Shown here in pieces: positions 56,978 through 64,000 of a stretch of 64,000 nucleotides of DNA. The stretch's first letter is position 1. Each line of letters opens with the position of its first letter. Where the stretch lies: the NCBI RefSeq assembly GCF_026151205.1, contig NC_087073.1, positions 18,504,837 through 18,568,836 on the forward strand, given 5' to 3'. This DNA is from Bolinopsis microptera (lineage: Eukaryota; Ctenophora; Tentaculata; Lobata; Bolinopsidae). Position numbers and translations under genes: made by a program. Under the pieces are notes generated by a model. The model was not told the DNA's origin, made no database searches, and worked only from the letters and a program-made list of their open reading frames with translations.

Positions 56978-59736
56978 ATGTTGATGAAAACTCCTATTAC
57001 GTTTCTCCTTTTATCATTTCTACTACGTTCTGTCCTATCGCAAGCATCAAGCATAACTTGCGACACTGATGAGATAGACGCTCCCCTAGCTTTTCAAGAT
57101 GGTGATTACCTGATAGCTGGAATCTTCAACATTGGTACTATGATGGAACGTCAAGAAATATCTCCAACCGGAGAGATTGTAAATGTTGAATATTGTTCCA
57201 GAGAAGATATCTCGGTTTATGGCATCCAGAAGGCTTTGATGCTTCGTGAAGTCGTGGAGAAATACTCCGAGAAGTTTAAGTAAGTTTGAGAAATTGATCG
57301 CGTCGAGAGCTTAGCAAATCTGGATTAATGGATCTATACTTACTCCACGCAAATATCATCTATTATCATTCTATTTGTTATCGTTAATCCAAATAGTGCT
57401 GTAGCCGTTGTAAGTGTAACACATCTTCCTTTTGCAGTGAGTTGGGATTTAAAGTTGGATACATTATCTACGATTCGTGCAGGAATTTCGAGGTAACGAC
57501 CAGGGTATCAGTTCTTATATCAGCCAATGAGAAAGTGATCGGAGTATCGGGTGTGGATCGCAAAGATTACATGAGACGATCTGCAGACATCACCGCTTCC
57601 ATGGGCATTCCTACCTTCATCTACATGTTTAATGATGCGCAGATGATGGATGATAACCAATATCGGACTCTCTTTTCTATGATTGAGACTGAAGAGACTG
57701 AAGCAGAGATCACTATTAAATTTCTTAAAGAAATGGGATACAAGTACGTTGATATTTGGTATCACAAATACTCCGAGGAAATGGCCACATACATTTATGA
57801 AAACTATGTTCAAACTGTTGGATGTGGCCATTTTGCAGAAGTCACGTCCCCTATTGACATACCGAGAATTCAGGAGGCCTATAACAAAACTGGAGGTGAT
57901 CCATCAGAAGTACAGCTTATCTTATCAAATAGCCTCGCCACCACAAAAAAGATGTTGACTCATATGATCTCCGAGCTCGGTTTTACTAAGAAAGTATACA
58001 TTTTTGGAGTTTCCAATGGACGAAAAAAATTTTTAGATGAGTACGTGTCGATTCTTGAATCTGACAACTTCTACTCCATTGTTTTACCCCTTCCTCCTCT
58101 CTTGAACACAGACTTGGGAATAGTGAGAACCCGTCTTACATCAAATTGGACCAGATCCAAGGATAAGATGGACGAATTATACAAGGATACCCAATTAAGA
58201 ACCTGCCCAGTGGTCGACTTTAATGGTGACAGTATATTAGATTGTAAATGGACAGACTGGTTACAATATGTTAGCAGTGGTACCGAAGCAATCCTCCAGT
58301 CACTACATCGTACATTAAATAATGATCAAGATCCCAGCGAGTGCCCAAATAAATTGAGGAGGAAGGTATTCAATTCCATTGTAGAGGAGGACCAAACGAT
58401 CGTTGTAACCATGAATGAAGATCTCGACTTGCACGTCTCATTTCAAAGCAAGTCTGTCAACATAGACTACGAATTTGGAGTATACCGAGCTCAAACTAAA
58501 AGTTACGAAACAGTTGGTAAAATTCATCAGGACAAAATAGACATAACAAATCCTGGAGCTCTAGAGCAACTTCATTATCAGAAGACCTGCTCCTCAAAGT
58601 GCCAGCCGGGACAATTCAGACTATATGACGAGCGTATCGCTCACCTACCCTGCTGTTGGTCATGTCAGGAATGCGGGAACCACTCGATAACCGTCGAATA
58701 CAATGAGAACACCTGTCACAGTTGTAGTCCGGAGGAAACCTCTAACAGTAATCATACTACATGTCTCACCACAAAGCTCCATTACATCACTCCGTCATCC
58801 ACTATATTTCTTTGTGCAGCTCCTGTCATCGGCGTGTGTTCGGTCGCTGTTATAGTGATATCGATTGTCATTTTCAGGAATGAAGAAAGGCCCATCATCA
58901 AGGCTTCTGACCCTGGCTATCTTTACATGTTACTGTTTGGCTTACTCATGGGAATGGCTGCGAGTTTCATACCCCTGCTGAAGCCAAGTCTCTGGTCGTG
59001 CTCGCTTGAATACACCCTCGTGTTGATCTGCAGCACCATTATAACTACCAATCTTCTCTGGAAATGCATCAAAATCTATGGAATATTTGTATCTGCTAAT
59101 AGCTTTAGGAAACCTATGTGTGAAGGGTTCTTTAAAAGAGCCGGACAAACTTGGCTCAACATTGGGACTTTGACTTTGGTAGCGATTCTTCTCTTGATTG
59201 ATTTTCTTACCGGAGATGGCTTGGGCTGGAGATCCCATGAATCCCAAATATTTGATCACTCACAACGTTACTTGATATGCCAAGGAAAGAGTGACAAGTC
59301 CATGGTCCTAACTACTCTCCCCCTAGTTGTGCCAACGCTCTACTTCATAGCCACCCTAGTCCTGGCGTTCAAGATGCGGCGCTTCCCTCACAACTTCAGA
59401 GAAACTCTCAACATCTTTGGAGCTACACTTATTGTCATGCTGTGTTGTGTCATGTTTCTCAGCGGATATAACCTTTCTCACCTCTATCTCCGAGCTTTCC
59501 TCCGCACTATCGTCATCTTCGTAACCTGCAGTGCGTTCCTGGTCTGTTTGTTCGTTCCTAGGATTATCCTGCTGCTCCAAAAGGATCCCGACATTGAAGC
59601 TGAGAAAAATGAGATCAAAGCTTCAGTTCGGAGGTTTTCGACCAAAAAAGCTCCTAAATGTAAAACTAGACCATCCACAACCGATGCTCTACCATACTCA
59701 CGCATTGAACAAAGAGAGGCGCCGGCAAATGCATGA
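56978..59736 (+). CDS. Class C GPCR (mGluR-like family)
   Basis: Two exons, 56978-57279 and 57438-59736, joined in phase (AA|T) to give 866 residues. Signal peptide MLMKTPITFLLLSFLLRSVL; Venus flytrap domain to about residue 480, with VIGVSGVDRKDYMRRSADIT and IPTFIYM typical of the ligand-binding lobe; cysteine-rich linker (CSSKCQPGQF...CCWSCQECG...CHSC); seven helices from about residue 555 to 800; a cytoplasmic tail rich in Lys, Ser and Thr. IIKASDPGYLYMLL and FVPRIILLL correspond to the start of helix 2 and the end of helix 7 in class C receptors. The amino-acid-binding Ser/Thr positions of mGluRs (the SxT in YSATS) are replaced by M and N in YMFND, so glutamate is an unlikely ligand. It lies in sense inside the THADA intron; an AATAAA is at 60028-60033. 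Confidence 0.93.
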
Positions 59737-60908
59737 TTGAGAGAGAGCATGATTGAAAAATACAATTATCAGCTGACAGTTGTCGGGAAAGAAAAAATCT
59801 AGTGTGTTCCTTGATTGATAAACGTTGTTGTTATTGATTTGATGAATAGGTTTTTCAATTTGATAGTTATAACTAGGCGGAAAGTAACTAGTTGAAGTAG
59901 TTCAGCTGTGTGTGACTGTGAATAACATTAACTCTGTCTGATTTGATGATTTTAAAATATTGTGCATTAAGACGTTTTAAACAAATGTAAATAAGATTTA
60001 AGACTGCTTTATTTCGCAAAATATCCAAATAAATTTGACCTTAATTTTGTATTTTGCTGTTCTGGAGACGCTTATTTCATTTATTTGCTATCCGCAACAA
60101 AGCCCCGATTTGCTGTGATTCTTATTTCTTGGTACGAAAACTTCATGGTAAATCGGCGCTTCTGGTAAATTGTATAATCTAATTATTTCTAGGATAAGCG
60201 GTGGATTATTTATAAATAATCCAACTGTATACTTATAGTAATATAAAACTGTATTTATACAATTAAAATAGTTCAACTTACTGTATAAATACAGTTAGAC
60301 TGTGTTGATCATTTGAACTACGATGTCGTCTTTTATGATTTGACTTATATGTAGAAAGTAACGAGGTTTATCTTATAATTAGAGTCTCAAGCCTTGTCTA
60401 GCATGCAGGAATCAGGAGTGTTTGAACACTTGTCGTGAAGAAAAACATATTAAAGAAGTTTTTCAGAATTTGAAAGTTTGAATCGATATCGCGACTTGGT
60501 GAATCGAGTTTTAAAGCGAGCTTTCTTTGAGCTTGATTGGTGATCAATTTATTGGTTTGTGGCAGTGGCAGGTATTATAGTCGATATAATTGCTGATATT
60601 GGAATAAAAATTGAGCAAAATAGTGAGTCTTTACCACTCCACTCGGCTACTCCACTCCTCATTTTTACAATCAAAGCCGAACGAATCAAACATTATCGCA
60701 ACAAATCAATAACAGAAATAATACAATAACAGAAATAATACAATAATATAAATTCGATGTTCTTCGTTTGAACGCGTTATAACTATAAGTAGCCAACTTT
60801 AACGATAAACGCTTGACAAATGGGTTACAAGTCCAATAAAGGTATGACTGAACGATAATCTTATTTATAACGCATGTCCCTACCATTTTAATCTCTATGT
60901 GTTTTCAG
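59737..60908. other. GPCR 3' flank and THADA intron end
   Basis: AT-rich. Contains AATAAA (60028-60033), a palindrome ggattatttataaataatcc (about 60202-60222) and an inverted pair aactgtatttataca / tgtataaatacagtt (about 60247-60295). Ends at acceptor tttcag (60903-60908). Confidence 0.6.
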
Positions 60909-62089
60909 ATCCTTTCTGCAGTTCCTTGAATCCCTGGGAACAGCGTCTCCTCATACCTGACTTCCTAAGAAACATCTACAACAGCATCATAGCAACTGTC
61001 ACCGTAAGTTAGATATTTTAACTGGTTCGATAATTTGACTGCCGTGTAAGCAATGCAATTACTGTTAGCAAACATCCTATTTACCTACCAATTAATTCAC
61101 TAATCGACAATTTGGTAACTGAGCATTTTGTGGATAATAATGTATTTTGTCACTTTTCCCCCCTTCCTTTATTGCTGATAAAGTTTGTTCAATAAACTAC
61201 TTGCAGGGTACTGAGAACATTCCGCAAGTCAGTAAAGTTCTGTGGTGTCTGGTCAACCTGCTTCAAGATGATGACGATGGGGTGCGGAGAGGTGCTGCCA
61301 GCGTTATACTGGATATTACACAATACCAATACAAAGGTACATTTCATAACGGCATGACTATAACATAATATATATAATGTATAATATCAACAATATCATC
61401 AATTATTATTATTCAGAGTATTATTTTTGATTTGTTGAAACAAAACTAAAAGTAACAAAACCCCCTCTCCCTCAGACACGACCCCCGAGCTAGTTCTAGA
61501 TATCCTCCTCCCTCACCTGGTCTCTACCTCCCCCCAGTGGATACTCCTCCTCCTGCAATGGATCACCCAGTCAGAGATACAAGACCTGATGACGTCACAC
61601 TACTTTGAACAGTATAAAAGTGACGGATACGCCGCCACGAGACGTGTGCAGAAACCAGCAGAGCAGGAGGTAGGAGTCTCCTCAGAGCAGGACGTCTCGT
61701 CCGGTGTCTCATCTCCTCCAGGGGAGTCGCGCGACTCTTCCAGAGTCTCCTCTCCTGACTCGTCCCACCCACTGTTTGAGCCTGATCTTGTCAACTCGTT
61801 TGCAGAGCCTCTGTTCATTCCATACGCTGTTGAATACTGTTTCGAGAATTTAGAAACCATTGTGAAGAGCGAAGAGTCGCACTTTCCTAGTGAAGATTTA
61901 AGGGCATTAAGTAAGTCGGTATTTGCTGACTTTAAGCGGAAGCTGAACTGTATGTCATCCGAAGAGAATACAGTAAGACACTTCGTGCTCAAGACGAAGT
62001 TTAATATATTTGCCAATTCCATAAAGAAAATAGAGATGTTTTATAAAGTTTCGTTAGACGAGGAATGGACTATAACCGCTTCAAGGTGA
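60909..62089 (+). CDS. THADA: THADA C-terminal exons
   Basis: Exons 60909-61003, 61207-61336 and 61476-62089 (TGA 62087-62089). The first opens in the phase left by exon 15323 (G|AT, giving DPFCSSLNPWEQRLLIPDFL), and NPWEQ/EE is the THADA C-terminal motif following the helical repeats. The second reads LLQDDDDGVRRGAASVI, matching the DDDxxVRxxAAxV repeat. The third includes ELVLDILLPHL...WITQSEIQD, a Ser-rich insertion with acidic residues (near 61650-61760), and a helical end. Phase and motif order agree that these complete the same gene, 45.6 kb downstream of the previous exon. Confidence 0.9.
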
Positions 62090-62925
62090 ACACATTTTTC
62101 TTTCTTCTGCAAAGATTTTTAAAATTTAGGGAGGTCCTCTAAATTATCAATATAGTTGCTTAGTAACAGTATGTTTTATTTGGGATTTTACGGATTATCA
62201 TGCAGATGTTCGACCCATTTTAATGTTAAATTTTAGATGATATTTATTAGCTTTTCTCTATTCATGCCTCTTCTTTAGTTCATCGGTGTATACGGTAGAC
62301 TCAGCTCAATAATCGCTTAATGACCGGGCTACAACTGCTCCTGCAGCAACCGGCCGAACAATTACTTTGTGTACATCGGTAATGGCCCTACCACTTCATC
62401 ACACTCAATTCTAAGTTTTAATGAGATTTCCGAATCCCATTTTGATCCCATAATCATTCGGATATTTGGTAGGCAGCTTAGAGGGGGTGGGGTTTAGAAA
62501 TGCCTACGATTATAGTGTCTATACAATAGCTGTATGTGATAGCTAATGGGGACACGGGACTCGGGAGGGGTATAAAACGGCCAGAATCTCGCTTTCTTTG
62601 TAATGCAAATGATCTTAAATATCAACGAATATAGAGATGTACACCAAAACACTTGCCTAGAAATTCAGGTGTTTAGTTTTGTCATTGGCGTGTAACAACT
62701 TGAGCAGATCACGACGTGGTCCTGCACCCCAAGCCAACGTTATCTGTAAAACAACAACGACTTCCGGTCAACGTTGCTCCGTTACTTAGCTGCATGAGTT
62801 TGCGGTAATACTATAATGTCCACTGTTATTCTACGTGCACACTCCATCTCTTCTAGAAACTACGTCGGTACTTAGTTATAGTTTATTTGTTACGTTGTGT
62901 GAAGTGTGTGATATCTGGGTGTTAA
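62090..62925. other. Spacer between THADA and the TRPM-like gene
   Basis: Noncoding; probably contains the THADA 3' UTR and the promoter of the next gene. No AATAAA or TATA that I would assign. Confidence 0.5.
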
Positions 62926-63783
62926 ATGTCACCTGTTGACGAGTCACCTTCACCCCGTGATGAGGAGACTGGGATTGTCCCGCCAGATGAAGAAGGAGGT
63001 AACACCACGCAACATGATGAAGAACTAGGAAATATTGTTCCTCCTGTTGAAGAACCGGTTTCAACTGAGCCGCCGGTGAGAGAGTTAGAGAATGGTGAGA
63101 CTAAACCAAGGGACCGACAAGTAAGGATAAACGTTCCTGACGAGAATATCCAATGGATCGCATGGACATTCCCACCAGGACCCGAGAGTTGGATGAGTTA
63201 TCAGTTGGGAGTAAAACAACACTTGGGAGTCTTGGAGGGAGAAAAAGGAAAGTTAAACACTTTAACCTGACTGATCTGAATCGGTACGGAACTATCGAGT
63301 CTAGCTACTTGTGTGAGAGCAATCGCGAGGAAAGGATAGAGAAAACTGATCTGTACGTCAAGCGAGTCAAAGACATTCACTTTATCACTCAGTCTGAGGT
63401 GGACTCTATGAAGAAAGCGCTAAGGATTCAGATAACTGAAGATTACGAGGGAGTCCCAGAGATGATTGGCAAGATAAAAATCAAAGTTTGTAACACGTAC
63501 GTTGCTGATAGGAAGGGTCTCGCTGGGCCATCGGGCGATCAACTGTGCTTTTGTGGGAAACCAAAGGAAGATGAGAAACACCAGGCATTTTCAGAGTCTA
63601 AAGAGTGGACAAGTTCGAGACATACCAAAGATGTAAAGACAAATACTTGGGGTAAGGTGGCCCTGGCTGGGTGCCAAGCTAACTTTGTGAGGTTATGTGA
63701 AGACACGAGTATGAAGAGAATAGAGGAGTTGTTGATGAATGTTTACAAGATGAAGAAACCTGGTGTTATCGTCTCTGTTTTAG
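62926..63783 (+). CDS. TRPM-type cation channel, N-terminal part
   Basis: Start ATG 62926 (MSPVDESPSPRDEETGIVPP). Exon 1, 62926-63120, is an acidic, Pro/Glu-rich tail that ends in a clear donor (gtaagg). A small intron of about 68 bp fits acceptor gagag at 63184-63188, giving exon 2 in the other frame, 63189-63783; a second AG 9 bp later would also keep frame. Exon 2 contains CFCGKPKEDEKHQAF, then WTSSRHTKDVKTNTWGKVAL, FVRLCEDTSMKRIEELL and KKPGVIVSVLG. These match the TRPM homology region: CxCG, W...HTKxxPTxxxGxIxF, (Y/F)xRLxxDTxxxxxxxLL, and P.LVISVTG that begins the SLOG-like nucleotide-sensing fold. The rest of the channel lies beyond the window. Confidence 0.85.
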
Positions 63784-64000
63784 GTTTGTTCGTTATTCTG
63801 GCTTCTCACTTAAGTACGAATGCAAATTCTTTATATTTATCTTCTGAATGCAGATTAATATTTTCTTATAATTATATTTATCTTCTGAACATACGAGTAA
63901 ATTGGCTCTTGTTTAAATGTCTTGAACCAAAAAACTGTTTACTTTACTTACTTAATAATAAACACCATTACAAAACAGTGCTAATTTACAATTCCAGGCA
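63784..64000. other. TRPM-like gene intron
   Basis: Starts with donor gtttgt at 63784 and is AT-rich. An acceptor-like ttccag occurs near 63992-63997, so the next exon may begin at the window edge. Confidence 0.5.

Overview
The window looks like part of an early-branching metazoan genome. A ctenophore is my best guess, with a cnidarian, placozoan or sponge as alternatives. Evidence: spliceosomal introns of about 60-400 bp, metazoan gene families (THADA, a class C GPCR, TRPM, UNC93-like MFS, Ig/TSP1/sushi ectodomain genes), AT-rich noncoding DNA and many non-LTR and cut-and-paste element remnants. The taxon is inference, not something read directly.

The backbone is one huge host gene on the + strand, a THADA (Trm732-like) orthologue. 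I can place 19 phase-consistent exons summing to 3849 bp (1282 codons plus stop) from 243 to 62089. The N-terminal part lies upstream of the window. Two introns are enormous: 4124-11786 (7.7 kb) and 15324-60908 (45.6 kb). Everything between them is nested. The first holds an intronless UNC93-like transporter gene (+) and a 3.1-kb TIR element with a pyrimidine-rich minisatellite. The second holds two tandem paralogous genes on the - strand (A about 29.5-18.4 kb, B about 49.3-31.0 kb) plus a decayed third copy (50.2-51.8 kb), followed by a class C GPCR on the + strand (57.0-59.7 kb). After THADA ends, a TRPM-type channel gene begins at 62926 and runs off the window.

Genes A and B encode secreted-looking proteins: a leader plus an unrecognised N-terminal domain, thrombospondin type-1 repeats, a series of Ig-like domains, and a C-terminal sushi-like domain with no visible membrane anchor. 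Gene B carries a near-identical tandem array of about 880-bp units. Each unit has two symmetric phase 1-1 Ig exons, so copy number can change without breaking frame. This is the most interesting system here and is reminiscent of recognition or immune-type gene clusters.

Comparing A with B gives natural empty sites. These date several insertions: a 962-bp hAT-like element, a truncated LINE tail and a Helitron-like dimer arrived after the A/B duplication. A short palindromic MITE-like element predates it. Other mobile DNA includes an R2-like LINE with a restriction-like endonuclease, a tRNA-derived SINE and a second hAT-like element rich in CCCCGGCC motifs. One stretch (about 43.75-44.67 kb) is so full of single-base indels against its neighbours that assembly error must be considered.
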